Under the pieces are notes generated by a model. It had not been told where the DNA came from. It worked only from the letters and a program-made list of their open reading frames with translations, and ran no database searches. The position numbers and the translations under genes are program-made. Shown here piece after piece: positions 42,599 through 51,193 of a DNA stretch of 64,000 bases (within the stretch, counting starts at the first letter, position 1; each line of letters opens with the position of its first letter). Origin of the DNA: Micromonospora_J zhanjiangensis (GTDB lineage Bacteria > Actinomycetota > Actinomycetes > Mycobacteriales > Micromonosporaceae); contig NZ_JBHSBN010000016.1 in the NCBI RefSeq assembly GCF_042650605.1, positions 1 to 64,000 of the forward strand. Reading direction: 5' to 3'.

Positions 42599-44398
42599 CT
42601 ATCGATCACAGGTTCGCGCGGTGGTGATCCGGGTCGGCCACGACTGCACGCCGGGGGTGACCCGCAGATCGGCGAGCCCGGACGTGGTGACCGGGGTGAG
42701 CAGCGTGACGTCCAGGACACGGGCCTGGCCGGCCGGTACGTCGACGGTCGCGACGGCCACCCGGCGACCCCGTTCCGTACCGCCGCCGACCCCGACGGGT
42801 GCGCCGTCGAGGCGGGCGTCGAGCACCGACCCGCCGGCCGGGCTGAAGACGTTCACCAGGGTCCGCGCCGTGTACGGGTTCCCGGCCATTCGCAGTCCCA
42901 GGACCGACGGGGACAGGCCGGACCGCGGTGCGGTGGAGCCCAGGGTGACCCGCAGCCGCAGTTCGCGCCGGCCGTCGGGGCGGCAGTCGCCGACGGTCAG
43001 CTCGGCCGTGTGGGTGAGGTAGTAACCGAGTTTCGCGCCGCTGCCGTCGTTGAGGAACACCCCCACCGTGGAGGTGTCCTCCCGCTCCGGCAGGATCCCG
43101 GCCAGCCGGGTTTCCGCGATGGCCGCCTGCTCGTCGGGGTGGGCGCTCCAGAACAGGAGCCGCCGCTCGGTGAGCGCCTGGTCCAGCGCGGGCAGCAGCA
43201 GCCTCGGGTCGACCGTCCGGCTCAGCAGCACGTCGAGGACGGCCCGCGCCGAACTGGCGTAGTAGGCGTCCTGTGTGGACGCCGGGAGGAACCGGTAGGC
43301 GTCCGAGAGCAGGGTGCGGACCACCGTGGTCGCGGCCAGCGGTGCGGCGCCCCGCACGGGTACCGGCCCGGTGGCCCGCAGCAGGTAGGACACCGCCACC
43401 GGATCGGTGGCCAGCACCCCGTCGACGGCGACGCCGAACCGCCTGCGGTACATCTCCCGGTACATGGTGGCCGCGGTGGGAAAGTGCGGGCTGAGGTTCA
43501 CGTCGGCGGGATAGATGCCGATCAGATCGCCGTAGAGCGCCCTGGTGGCGCGGTCCAGTGGCAGGACCGGCACCACGCCCGTCACGAGCAGATCGATGGC
43601 GTTGCCCTGCCGGAGCACCGTGACCCGACCGTCCGAGACCCGCAGCGTCACGTAGGCGCCGAGCATGCCGCCGGTGGCCCGCTTCTCGGCGAGGTTCTGG
43701 AAGGCGAGCAGATAGGTCCGCGAGCCGCTGGCGGCGAGCATCGTGGGCAGCAGGGCCGCGCCCCGCCGGGCCGCCGAGGTCAGCGTCGACAGCAGGTCGA
43801 TCTGGCGGCGCAGTTCGGTCACCGCCGACCGGACCTGCGGCAGCAGGTCCGCCGAGGGCGTACCCCGGAACCGGTCGCGGACCGCGCGGACCGCGCCGTC
43901 CGCCTCGGTCAGCCGGGGGGCGGCCCGACGCAGCGCCGCGAGGTCCACCCGGTCGGCGCGGGGCAGCAGCGCGCCGAAGTCCACCCCGAGCAACTCCGGG
44001 AAGACCTGCCGGGCCAGGTCGTCGACGGCGACCGCGACCTGGCGTACGGCGGTGAGGCTGTCGCCGACCAGCGGCGTACGGGTGCCGAGCCACCAGCCCG
44101 GGTCGCCCGTCCCGGACCGCGCCGCGGCGGTCTGGCTCTGCAGGGCGGCCAGGGTCCGGCGGGCCTGGCCGGTGTCGCCGGCCAGCACCTGCTCGGCCAG
44201 CGCGCGGGCCAGCCCGACGGCGTTGCCGAGATGGTTACGGGCCTGCCAGCCGCGTATCCCGACCCAGCCGGTGCCGAGCAGCAGCGCCGAGACGAGCACG
44301 AGCGCGGTCAGCAGGGCGCGCCGCATCCGGGTCCGCCGGGTCCGCCGGGTGCGGCGGGCTCGGGCCGGACGAACGGGAATGAGTCGACCAAGTCGCAT
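42599..44398 (-). CDS. DUF4012 membrane-anchored protein
   Basis: 599 residues from the ATG at 44398 (RLGRLIPVRPARARR), with GGAAG 8 bases upstream. A very basic N-terminus is followed by one membrane span (LLTALVLVSALLLGTGWVG) and a large extracytoplasmic part. That part includes the DUF4012 core LLAFQNLAEKRATGGMLGAYVTLRVSDGRV and SPHFPTAATMYREMYRRRFGVAVDGVLATDPVAVSYLL. Proteins of this family occur in actinomycete exopolysaccharide loci, and their biochemical role is unknown. The next genes upstream are a glycosyltransferase and a chain-length/tyrosine-kinase protein, which fits. Confidence 0.85.
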   Translation of the reverse strand: MRLGRLIPVRPARARRTRRTRRTRMRRALLTALVLVSALLLGTGWVGIRGWQARNHLGNAVGLARALAEQVLAGDTGQARRTLAALQSQTAAARSGTGDPGWWLGTRTPLVGDSLTAVRQVAVAVDDLARQVFPELLGVDFGALLPRADRVDLAALRRAAPRLTEADGAVRAVRDRFRGTPSADLLPQVRSAVTELRRQIDLLSTLTSAARRGAALLPTMLAASGSRTYLLAFQNLAEKRATGGMLGAYVTLRVSDGRVTVLRQGNAIDLLVTGVVPVLPLDRATRALYGDLIGIYPADVNLSPHFPTAATMYREMYRRRFGVAVDGVLATDPVAVSYLLRATGPVPVRGAAPLAATTVVRTLLSDAYRFLPASTQDAYYASSARAVLDVLLSRTVDPRLLLPALDQALTERRLLFWSAHPDEQAAIAETRLAGILPEREDTSTVGVFLNDGSGAKLGYYLTHTAELTVGDCRPDGRRELRLRVTLGSTAPRSGLSPSVLGLRMAGNPYTARTLVNVFSPAGGSVLDARLDGAPVGVGGGTERGRRVAVATVDVPAGQARVLDVTLLTPVTTSGLADLRVTPGVQSWPTRITTARTCDR

Positions 44399-44436
44399 TC
44401 CACTGCTTCCTGTCAAGCGTCACTCGGCGTGCTGAC

Positions 44437-44495
44437 TTTGGTACAACCATAGATATAGCACGCGGAAGCCGTAGTTTGTCGTATTTGGTACGACC
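44437..44495 (-). promoter_or_regulatory. AT-rich promoter region with two direct 12-base repeats
   Basis: TTTGGTACAACC (44437-44448) and TTTGGTACGACC (44484-44495) are direct repeats differing at one base, in an unusually AT-rich 110-base gap upstream of the DUF4012 gene. On the minus strand a TATATCTA stretch lies between them and could include a -10 box. The repeats may bind a regulator of the polysaccharide genes. Confidence 0.5.
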
Positions 44496-44527
44496 GAGTG
44501 AATTACAGGGATGAAAGCGACATATCC

Positions 44528-45766
44528 TCACCTGCGGCTGTGGGCCGCCTCGGTGAGCATCTGCTCGATCTGGTCCACCCCGGACCGCAGTGACATCGCC
44601 CGCAGATAGGTCTCCCGGGCCCGCTCGGACATCTCCTGCCGGGCCCGGGCGGGGATGGCCGAGGCCAGCGCGAACCGGTCGGCCAGGGCGCGCCAGTCCT
44701 CCGGCCGGCAGGACAGTCCGGCCCGACCCCGCTCGATCAGGTCGGCGGTGTCACCACCGGCCGACGCCACCACCGGCGAACCGGCCGACAGGGCGGCCGG
44801 CACCTTGGACGGCACCGTGCCGTGCAGCACCGGCAGGTCCCGCATCGTGACCAGTTGGTAGTCGGCCGCGTTGTAGAGGTCGGCCATCTCGTCCGCCGGG
44901 CGCCGGCCGATGAACCGCACGTTGGTCGCGCCGAGTTCCGCGCACAGCCGGCGGGCGCGCTTCTCCTCCGTGCCGGAGCCGACGAGGACCAGGTCGAACA
45001 GCGAGTGGGTGGTGGCCGCCGCCCGCAGGGCCGTCTCGATCCGCTGGTACGGGCCCATGTTGCCGGCGTACATGATGGTGCACCGGCCACGGTGGCCGAT
45101 GGCCCGGCGCGCCTCCCGGCTGGCCCGTGCCGGCCGGAAGATCCGCTCGTCGGTCCAGTTGAGTACCAGCCGGACCCGTTGCTCGTCGGCCCCCCGCTCG
45201 ACCACCAGTTCGCGCATGGACGGGGCGCTCACCGCGATCCCGTGAGTCGACCGGTAGAAGCGCCGCAGCGCGCCGGCGAACCCGCTGGTGGCCAGCCGGC
45301 CGGGCGGCGCGGTCGCACTGGTCGGCGGCGTCTGCATCGACCGGGGCCAGGCGTCCTGCACGTGCACCACGGTGGGTACACGCCGGGACAGCCGCAGCAG
45401 CGCGTTGGCCGCGACGGCGGTCGCCGGGGCGTCGTACACGTAGAGCGCGTCGATCCCGGCGAAATAGCGCGGCGCGGCGAGCGACGTGCTGGCCGCGAAG
45501 CTGGCATGGCTGGCCATCCGCCGTACGGTCGACGCGTCGTGGCTCGGATAGCGGGCCACCCGACGGACGGTGAGCCCGCCGGTGGTGATCTCCTCGCTCC
45601 ACCGCTGGCGGTAGCCGGGGTAGACCCGGCCGGCGGGGTAGCTGGGGAAACCGGTCAGCACCCGGACCTCGTGGCCGCGCGCCGCCAACTCCTCCGCCAG
45701 GCTGCCCGGGATGAACGCCGGCTCCGGCGGATAGAAGTACGACAGGATACCGATCCGCATGCTCAT
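44528..45766 (-). CDS. Glycosyltransferase family 4 (GT-B fold)
   Basis: 412 residues. IGILSYFYPPEPAFIPGSLAEELAARGHEVRVLT is the N-terminal Rossmann start typical of WcaI-like GT4 enzymes. The nucleotide-sugar half has CTIMYAGNMGPYQRIETALRA, LVLVGSGTEEKRARRL, FIGRRPADEMADLYNAADYQLV and VPSKVPAALSAGSPVVAS, with the acceptor-proximal E-x7-E region degenerate. It should transfer a sugar onto a lipid-linked exopolysaccharide intermediate at the cytoplasmic face. It lies between the tyrosine autokinase gene and the DUF4012 gene on the same strand. Confidence 0.85.
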   Translation of the reverse strand: MSMRIGILSYFYPPEPAFIPGSLAEELAARGHEVRVLTGFPSYPAGRVYPGYRQRWSEEITTGGLTVRRVARYPSHDASTVRRMASHASFAASTSLAAPRYFAGIDALYVYDAPATAVAANALLRLSRRVPTVVHVQDAWPRSMQTPPTSATAPPGRLATSGFAGALRRFYRSTHGIAVSAPSMRELVVERGADEQRVRLVLNWTDERIFRPARASREARRAIGHRGRCTIMYAGNMGPYQRIETALRAAATTHSLFDLVLVGSGTEEKRARRLCAELGATNVRFIGRRPADEMADLYNAADYQLVTMRDLPVLHGTVPSKVPAALSAGSPVVASAGGDTADLIERGRAGLSCRPEDWRALADRFALASAIPARARQEMSERARETYLRAMSLRSGVDQIEQMLTEAAHSRR

Positions 45767-45842
45767 CGAACCATCTCGACCTTCCCGTGCGGTCCGACGG
45801 CGATGCCGGCCGAGGGCCGCGCGAACGCGGGTTGACGGGGGT

Positions 45843-47330
45843 TCACTTCGTCACCTGGCTGAATTCCTGCGTCGCGTCGGTCGGCGCCGCCGCGACGGCG
45901 CCGGCGCCGTTCTGCGCCGGCACGTCGGTCGCTTCCGGCCCGACGCCCGCCCGCCGCCGCCCGGGTACGGCGTGTTGGGCCGGGACCTCCAGGTAGCTCG
46001 GGTAGTAGCGCCCCTCGGCCACGCTCCGGCGAGCACCGTTGAGCACGCAGCCGAGCAGCCGGGCGTCCACCGCTCGTAGCGCCTGGGTCGCCGCGGTGAG
46101 TTGGGCCTGTGACGTCGAGCCGTACCGCGCCACCAGCAGCGCGCCGTCGGCCTGCACCGACACCACCACCCCGTCGGTGACGGCGAGCAGCGGGGCCGTG
46201 TCGATGAGGACGATGTCCGCCGACTCCCGGAGCGAGGCGAGCAGGTCGGCCATGCCCTTGGAGCCGAGCAGTTCGCTGGGGTTCGGCGGGGGCGGCCCGG
46301 CGGGCAGCACCAACAGCGACCGGTCCCCCCAACTCTGCACCGCGTCGGTCAGTTCGACCTCACCGAGCAGGACGTCCGTGAGCCCCGGCCGGCCGGTCAA
46401 CCCGAGGTACTCGGTCACCTGCGGGCGGCGCAGGTCCGCGTCGACCAGCAGGACCTGCCAGCCCGCCTCGCAGAGCGCGATCGCGAGGTTGCACGCGGCG
46501 GTGGTCTTCCCCTCGCCCTGCACGGCGCTGGTCACGGCGACCACCCGGGCCGGCTCCTGCAGGTCGACGAAGCGCAGGTTGGTACGCAGCTTGCGCATCG
46601 CCTCGGCCCGGGGCGACTTCGCCGACGCGCCGACGATCAGTTTGGCCGACTTCATCGACTTGTCGTACGGGATCTCCCCGATGACGGGCGCCGAGGTGAG
46701 TCGGGACAGCACCTCGGCGGTCCGCACGGCCCGGTCGACCATGGCCCGCACGATCGCCGCCGCGACACCGGCGAACAGCCCGAGCAGGCCGCCGAGGACG
46801 AGATTGCGCGCCGGATCGGGCGCCACCGGCTCCGGGGTGACCCGGGGTCCGTTCATCACTTCGACCTTGACCAGTGAGTTCTTGGCGCCGGTGGGCGTCT
46901 CGATCGACTGGACCAGCTTGACGAACTGGACGGCGACCACCTCCACCACCCGCAGCGCCCGGGCCTGGTTCCGGTCGCTGAAGCTCGCGTCGACGAGCAC
47001 GCTGCTGACCGGGGTCAGTGCCGTCAGCCGCGCCTGCACCTCACCCGCGGTGACTCCGAGCCCCGGTTCGGCCGCCACGCTCTGCGCCAGCCGGTCGCTG
47101 GTCAACAGCGCCGCGTACGACTTGGTGCGCTGCTGGACGTAGGCGCTGCCCTGAGCCGCGGCCAGCAGGCCGTCAGCCGGAGTCGTCACGAAGAAGAAGG
47201 TGACCGAGGCGTCGTAGCGCGGCTGGGTGTTCACGGTGATCAGCCCGGCCGCGGCGAGTCCGACCATCACCGAGGCGAGGACGATCCACCACCGGCGGCG
47301 CACCGCGGTCAGTTGGCTCTGCAGGTTCAT
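45843..47330 (-). CDS. Wzz/Wzc-type polysaccharide tyrosine autokinase
   Basis: 495 residues from the ATG at 47330 (NLQSQLTAVRRRWWIVLASV), with GAAGGGA upstream. The N-terminal Wzz domain has two spans (about 15-35 and 175-195). The C-terminal BY-kinase domain has Walker A SAVQGEGKTTAACNLAI near 265, Walker A' VLLVDADLRRPQ and Walker B VLIDTAPLL. The tail contains a tyrosine cluster (EGRYYPSYLEVPAQ) suited to autophosphorylation. It controls chain length and export of capsular or exopolysaccharide. It is the first gene of the minus-strand run that includes the glycosyltransferase. Confidence 0.9.
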   Translation of the reverse strand: MNLQSQLTAVRRRWWIVLASVMVGLAAAGLITVNTQPRYDASVTFFFVTTPADGLLAAAQGSAYVQQRTKSYAALLTSDRLAQSVAAEPGLGVTAGEVQARLTALTPVSSVLVDASFSDRNQARALRVVEVVAVQFVKLVQSIETPTGAKNSLVKVEVMNGPRVTPEPVAPDPARNLVLGGLLGLFAGVAAAIVRAMVDRAVRTAEVLSRLTSAPVIGEIPYDKSMKSAKLIVGASAKSPRAEAMRKLRTNLRFVDLQEPARVVAVTSAVQGEGKTTAACNLAIALCEAGWQVLLVDADLRRPQVTEYLGLTGRPGLTDVLLGEVELTDAVQSWGDRSLLVLPAGPPPPNPSELLGSKGMADLLASLRESADIVLIDTAPLLAVTDGVVVSVQADGALLVARYGSTSQAQLTAATQALRAVDARLLGCVLNGARRSVAEGRYYPSYLEVPAQHAVPGRRRAGVGPEATDVPAQNGAGAVAAAPTDATQEFSQVTK

Positions 47331-47633
47331 GAAGCGGGTCCCTTCTCGGGCGCTGACCGACCGATCACCGTCGAGATCGCCGGGCCGCGGCGGCAACCCC
47401 GATGATGCGGAGCGTCGACCGGGGTCGACCCAGCACCACTAGCTGACTGTAAAGGATCGGGAACTCACAGTGACGGCAATCCTGTGGACGTCGCCGTTAC
47501 AACGATCGGATCTTGACCCGGTTTCGGCCCCGGCCAGGAACGAGTCCCCTGGTAGGGTGATCGACGGAGCGCCGGGAAGTCTGGTCGGCAAGCAGGTCCC
47601 TCGCCATCGCCGACCCGAAGGACGACGCCACCG
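47331..47633. other. Divergent intergenic region, no gene seen
   Basis: 303 bases between the tyrosine autokinase (-) and nhaA (+). It must hold both promoters. Toward the autokinase a TACAGT sequence (minus strand, near 47450) is a plausible -10. Toward nhaA, TAGGGT near 47552 is a weak one. I see no open frame with coding character and no strong palindrome. Confidence 0.5.
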
Positions 47634-48944
47634 ATGACCCCGCGCCCACCCGGACAGCGTCCCGCGCGCCGGCTGTTCACCCCGGCGGGTTGGCCGGACA
47701 CCGCCTTCCTCGCCTCCGTGTTGCGCACCGAGACCGTCGGCGGAGCAATCCTGCTGGTCGCCTCCGTCCTGGCGCTGGCCTGGGCGAACTCGCCCTGGCA
47801 ACAGGCGTACGTCGAGCTGGGCCGGTTCGTGCCGTGGCCCGGTGGCGGTTCGCTGCACCTCGACCTGACGCTGGGCCAGTGGGCCGCCGACGGGCTGTTG
47901 GCGATCTTCTTCTTCGTGGTCGGGCTGGAACTCAAGCGGGAGTTCGTCGCCGGCGACCTGCACGACCCGCGACAGGCGGTACTGCCCGTCGTCGCGGCGG
48001 TCGGCGGGGTCGCCCTGCCGGCGCTGGTCTACGCGGCGGTCAACCTCACCTCATCCGGCGGAGCGCCGCGGGGCTGGGCGATCCCCACGGCCACCGACAT
48101 CGCCTTCGCCCTCGCCGTGCTGGCGGTGATCAACTCGCACCTGCCGCAGGGGCTGCGGGCCTTCCTGCTCACCCTCGCCGTGGTGGACGACCTGATCGCC
48201 ATCACCATCATCGCGGTCTTCTACTCGGAACAGGTCCACCCGCTGCCGCTGCTCGGCGCGGTGGCGGCGGTCGTCGCCTTCGGCGCGCTGGTCCGCTCCG
48301 GCCGGACCCGGTGGTGGGCGCTGCTGCCGCTGGCCGCGGTGGCCTGGGCCATGATGCACGCCTCCGGGGTGCACGCCACCGTCGCCGGGGTGCTGCTCGG
48401 CTTCACCGTCCCGGTGCACACGAACCGGGGAAGCCATCCGCACCTGGCCGAACACCTCGAACACCGCTGGCGCCCGATCTCGGCCGGCCTCGCGGTGCCG
48501 GTGTTCGCGTTCTTCGCCGCCGGCGTCCCGCTGCGCGGCACCGACGTCGGACGACTGCTGACCGACCCGATCGTGCTCGGCGTGGTGGCCGGTCTGGTGA
48601 TCGGCAAGAGCGTCGGGATCCTCGGCTCCACCTATCTGGTCGCCCGGTTCACCCGGGCCCGGCTCGACAGCGGGATCAGCTGGCGGGACCTGCTCGGCGT
48701 ATCACTGCTCGGCGGGATCGGGTTCACCGTCTCGCTGCTGATCGGTGAACTGGCGTTCGGCACCGGCAGCGTGGCCGACGGGCACGTCAAGGCGGCCGTA
48801 CTGGGCGGCTCGGTGCTCGCCGCCCTGCTGGCCGCCGCCGTACTGACCCGGCGCAACGTCGTGCACCGCCGAGCCGCCGAGCGGGTCGCGGGGGACGGCG
48901 ACCGGCGTGGAGGGCGGACGGTGACCCGGCCGGCGGACGGCTGA
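47634..48944 (+). CDS. nhaA: NhaA-type Na+/H+ antiporter
   Basis: 436 residues with about 11-12 membrane spans. The conserved blocks are FFFVVGLELKREFVAGDL, AIPTATDIAFALAVLA and LAVVDDLIAITIIAVFY, whose adjacent aspartates bind and carry sodium and protons. It also has the late GIGFTVSLLIGELAF. It exchanges sodium for protons at the cytoplasmic membrane for pH and salt homeostasis. The ATG is preceded by GAAGGA at 13 bases, a long spacing. It is not obviously in an operon. Confidence 0.95.
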   Translation: MTPRPPGQRPARRLFTPAGWPDTAFLASVLRTETVGGAILLVASVLALAWANSPWQQAYVELGRFVPWPGGGSLHLDLTLGQWAADGLLAIFFFVVGLELKREFVAGDLHDPRQAVLPVVAAVGGVALPALVYAAVNLTSSGGAPRGWAIPTATDIAFALAVLAVINSHLPQGLRAFLLTLAVVDDLIAITIIAVFYSEQVHPLPLLGAVAAVVAFGALVRSGRTRWWALLPLAAVAWAMMHASGVHATVAGVLLGFTVPVHTNRGSHPHLAEHLEHRWRPISAGLAVPVFAFFAAGVPLRGTDVGRLLTDPIVLGVVAGLVIGKSVGILGSTYLVARFTRARLDSGISWRDLLGVSLLGGIGFTVSLLIGELAFGTGSVADGHVKAAVLGGSVLAALLAAAVLTRRNVVHRRAAERVAGDGDRRGGRTVTRPADG

Positions 48945-48971
48945 CGGTGACCCGACAGGCGGGCGGTGACG

Positions 48972-49181
48972 TCAACGGGGTCCGACGTCCGGGTCCTCGT
49001 CCTCGTTCCGGCCGTCGTGGTCGTCCGCGAGCGCCTCGGACAGTTCGTCCGTCACGTCGTCGCCCGGGATCGCGATCTCCTCGGCGGCCGCGCGCGGATC
49101 GGGCCGCTCCCGCTTCGTCGGCTCCGGAGCGGTCCCCTCACCGGCGAAGCCGTACTCGTTCGGCTCGTCATGTCTGGACAT
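48972..49181 (-). CDS. Small acidic hypothetical protein
   Basis: 69 residues from the ATG at 49181 (SRHDEPNEYGFAGEG), very rich in Asp and Glu and probably disordered. A GTG at 49235 in the same frame would add 18 residues (ILPNGSADRPEDGWLRQ) and is an equal candidate, as neither start has a strong ribosome site. No family is recognised. It sits between nhaA (convergent) and the Mn exporter gene upstream on the same strand. Confidence 0.5.
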   Translation of the reverse strand: MSRHDEPNEYGFAGEGTAPEPTKRERPDPRAAAEEIAIPGDDVTDELSEALADDHDGRNEDEDPDVGPR

Positions 49182-49312
49182 CTGGCGCAACCACCCGTCC
49201 TCCGGCCGGTCGGCGGATCCGTTCGGCAGGATCACCGTAGGTGGCCCGGACCCGGACGCGGGGAGCTTCGCGGCATTTCCGCTCCCGCCCCTTCCGGGCG
49301 CGGCGCGCCGGA

Positions 49313-49900
49313 TCAGGTCAGCTGCCCGACCGCGTCCAGGATCAGCCACAGGCCGCAGATGGCGAACAGCACCGCCGCGCCGTACCGGATGGTCCGTTCC
49401 GGCAGCCGGCGACCCAACGCCCGACCGACCAGGATGGCCAGCGCGTCCGCCGCGACCATGCCCAGCGTCGACCCGAGCCAGGTGCCGAACCAGCCGTACC
49501 GGGTGGCCAGGGTGATCGTGGCCAGCATGGTCTTGTCGCCCAGCTCGGCCAGGAAGAACGCCACCGACACGGCGATGATCGCCGAGCGGCTGGTCCGCTC
49601 GGCCTTGCGTTTCTCCTCCTCGGTCAGCTTGTCGCCGCGCAGCGTCCAGGCGCCGAAGCCGAGGAAGGCCAGCCCGGCGACCAGGGCGATCCAGCCGGTG
49701 GGCAGCGCGGCGCCGATACCCGCGCCGATCGCCACCGAGGCCAGGTGGACCACCGCGGTGGCCGCGCTGATGCCGATCAGCACCGGCAACGGCCGGAACC
49801 GGGTGGCGAAGGTCAACGCCATCAACTGCGACTTGTCGCCCAACTCGGCCACGAAGATGACGCCGAAGCTGACCGCGAGTGCGGTGAGAAAACCGTTCAT
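49313..49900 (-). CDS. TMEM165/GDT1-family manganese exporter
   Basis: 195 residues from the ATG at 49900, with GGGAAGGG upstream. Six or more spans are arranged as two homologous halves, each with the family signature E-x-G-D-K-[ST]: VFVAELGDKSQLMAL and FFLAELGDKTMLATI. These UPF0016 proteins export Mn2+ (and Ca2+) from the cytoplasm. The Mn-sensing riboswitch immediately upstream fixes the likely substrate as manganese. A start six codons upstream (49918) would place the ribosome site inside the gene. Confidence 0.9.
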   Translation of the reverse strand: MNGFLTALAVSFGVIFVAELGDKSQLMALTFATRFRPLPVLIGISAATAVVHLASVAIGAGIGAALPTGWIALVAGLAFLGFGAWTLRGDKLTEEEKRKAERTSRSAIIAVSVAFFLAELGDKTMLATITLATRYGWFGTWLGSTLGMVAADALAILVGRALGRRLPERTIRYGAAVLFAICGLWLILDAVGQLT

Positions 49901-49904
49901 GGGA

Positions 49905-50065
49905 CCCTTCCCGATCAAGGCCGGGCAAGGGCACGGGGGACCTCGACCCGGCTGTGACAGCCTGAGTCGAAGGTCTCGCCCGCCCCACCGGAGGTGGGGC
50001 CGGGTGGCCGGATGCGGAACGCACCAGTATGTCGACCACGCCGTTGGGGGCTACTCCCCTTCGCG
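49905..50065 (-). ncRNA. yybP-ykoY manganese riboswitch with SD-sequestering hairpin
   Basis: The minus strand carries the two hallmarks of this class: AAGGGGAGTAGCCCCC (50062-50047) at the 5' side and GCGAGACCTTCG (49979-49968) at the 3' side. GTCGACATACT lies between, as in the Bacillus yybP element. Downstream, CCCTTGCCCG (49931-49922) can pair with CGGGAAGGG (49913-49905), hiding the Shine-Dalgarno of the exporter. Mn2+ binding is known to turn on such genes, so translational activation by manganese is inferred. An alternative stem CCTTCGACTC/GGGTCGAGG lies between aptamer and hairpin. Confidence 0.88.
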
Positions 50066-50151
50066 TGACCGAGCATAACCGATCTTCCGGACCCCGCCGA
50101 CCCGGGCCCGCCCGCCCGGACCGGTCGGGGTCCGGTGCGGCCCGTCGGTGG

Positions 50152-51117
50152 TCACCCGGCCTGGGCCAACGTCACGGCGAACAGGCCGTCGTCGTCGGTC
50201 CACAGGTGCCGGGTGACGAATCCGGCCGCGCCGAGCTCCGCCTCGATCCCCGCCCGGCGGAACTTCGCCGAGATCTCGGTGCGCAACTCCTCGCCCTCGG
50301 CGAAGTCCACCACCAGGTCGAGCACCCGGACCCGCATCGGGCGGGTGGCCCGCAACCGCATCTCGATCCACTCCCGCTCGGCGTCCCAGATCGCCACGTG
50401 CCGGAACGCCTCCGGGTCGAAGTCCGCGCCCAGCTCCCGGTTGATCACCCGCAGCACGTTGCGGTTGAACTCCGCGGTGACCCCGGCCTCGTCGTCGTAC
50501 GCGGGAACCAGCACCGCCGGGTCCTTGACCAGGTCGGTGCCGATCAGCAGCCAGTCGCCGGGTTCCAGGGCGGCCCGCATCGCCGCGAGGAAGCCGGCCC
50601 GCTCGTCGGGCGCCAGGTTGCCGATCGTGCCGCCCAGGAAGACCACCAGCCGGCGTCCGCCGGTCGGCAGCCGGTCGAGCTGGCGGGTGAAGTCGCCGAC
50701 GATGCCGCGTACCCGCAGGGCCGGGTAGTCGGCCGCGATCTCGGCGGTGGACTGGCGCAGCGCGCTGACCGACACGTCCAGCGGGACGAAGGTGCCCAGG
50801 TCACCGCGGCGGGCGAAGGCGTCGAGCAGCAACCGCGTCTTCTCCGACGACCCCGAGCCGAGTTCGATCAACGTCTTGGCGCCGGACGTCGCGGCGATCT
50901 CGTCGGCGCGCGCGGCGAGCACCGCCCGCTCGGCCCGGGTCGGGTAGTACTCCGGCAACCGGGTGATCTCCTCGAAGAGTTCACTGCCCCGGGCGTCGTA
51001 GAACCACTTCGGCGGCAGCCACTTCGGGTGGGCGGTCAGCCCCACCCGTACGTCGTGCCGCAGTCCGCGCGCGACCTCCCGCTCCTCCAGGTAGATCTCC
51101 AACGGTTCGACGCTCAT
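50152..51117 (-). CDS. egtD: EgtD, L-histidine N-alpha-methyltransferase
   Basis: 321 residues. The methyltransferase fold has LIELGSGSSEKTRLLLDAF (SAM motif), VPLDVSVSAL and VVFLGGTIGNLAPDER. KWFYDARGSELFEEITRLPEYYPTRAE is the family hallmark at the histidine site. It trimethylates histidine to hercynine, the first step of ergothioneine synthesis. GGAGGG lies just before the ATG. It is the last gene of the egtABCD run; the 76-base gap to egtC contains a short CGCTCGCTTCGCTCGCTC repeat of the kind scattered in these genomes. Confidence 0.95.
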   Translation of the reverse strand: MSVEPLEIYLEEREVARGLRHDVRVGLTAHPKWLPPKWFYDARGSELFEEITRLPEYYPTRAERAVLAARADEIAATSGAKTLIELGSGSSEKTRLLLDAFARRGDLGTFVPLDVSVSALRQSTAEIAADYPALRVRGIVGDFTRQLDRLPTGGRRLVVFLGGTIGNLAPDERAGFLAAMRAALEPGDWLLIGTDLVKDPAVLVPAYDDEAGVTAEFNRNVLRVINRELGADFDPEAFRHVAIWDAEREWIEMRLRATRPMRVRVLDLVVDFAEGEELRTEISAKFRRAGIEAELGAAGFVTRHLWTDDDGLFAVTLAQAG

Positions 51118-51193
51118 GCCAGCCCTCCGCTGCGCTCCGGGCTGTCATGAGGCACCGGGGCACCGAGCCTGATGATTCGCTCGCTTCGCTCGC

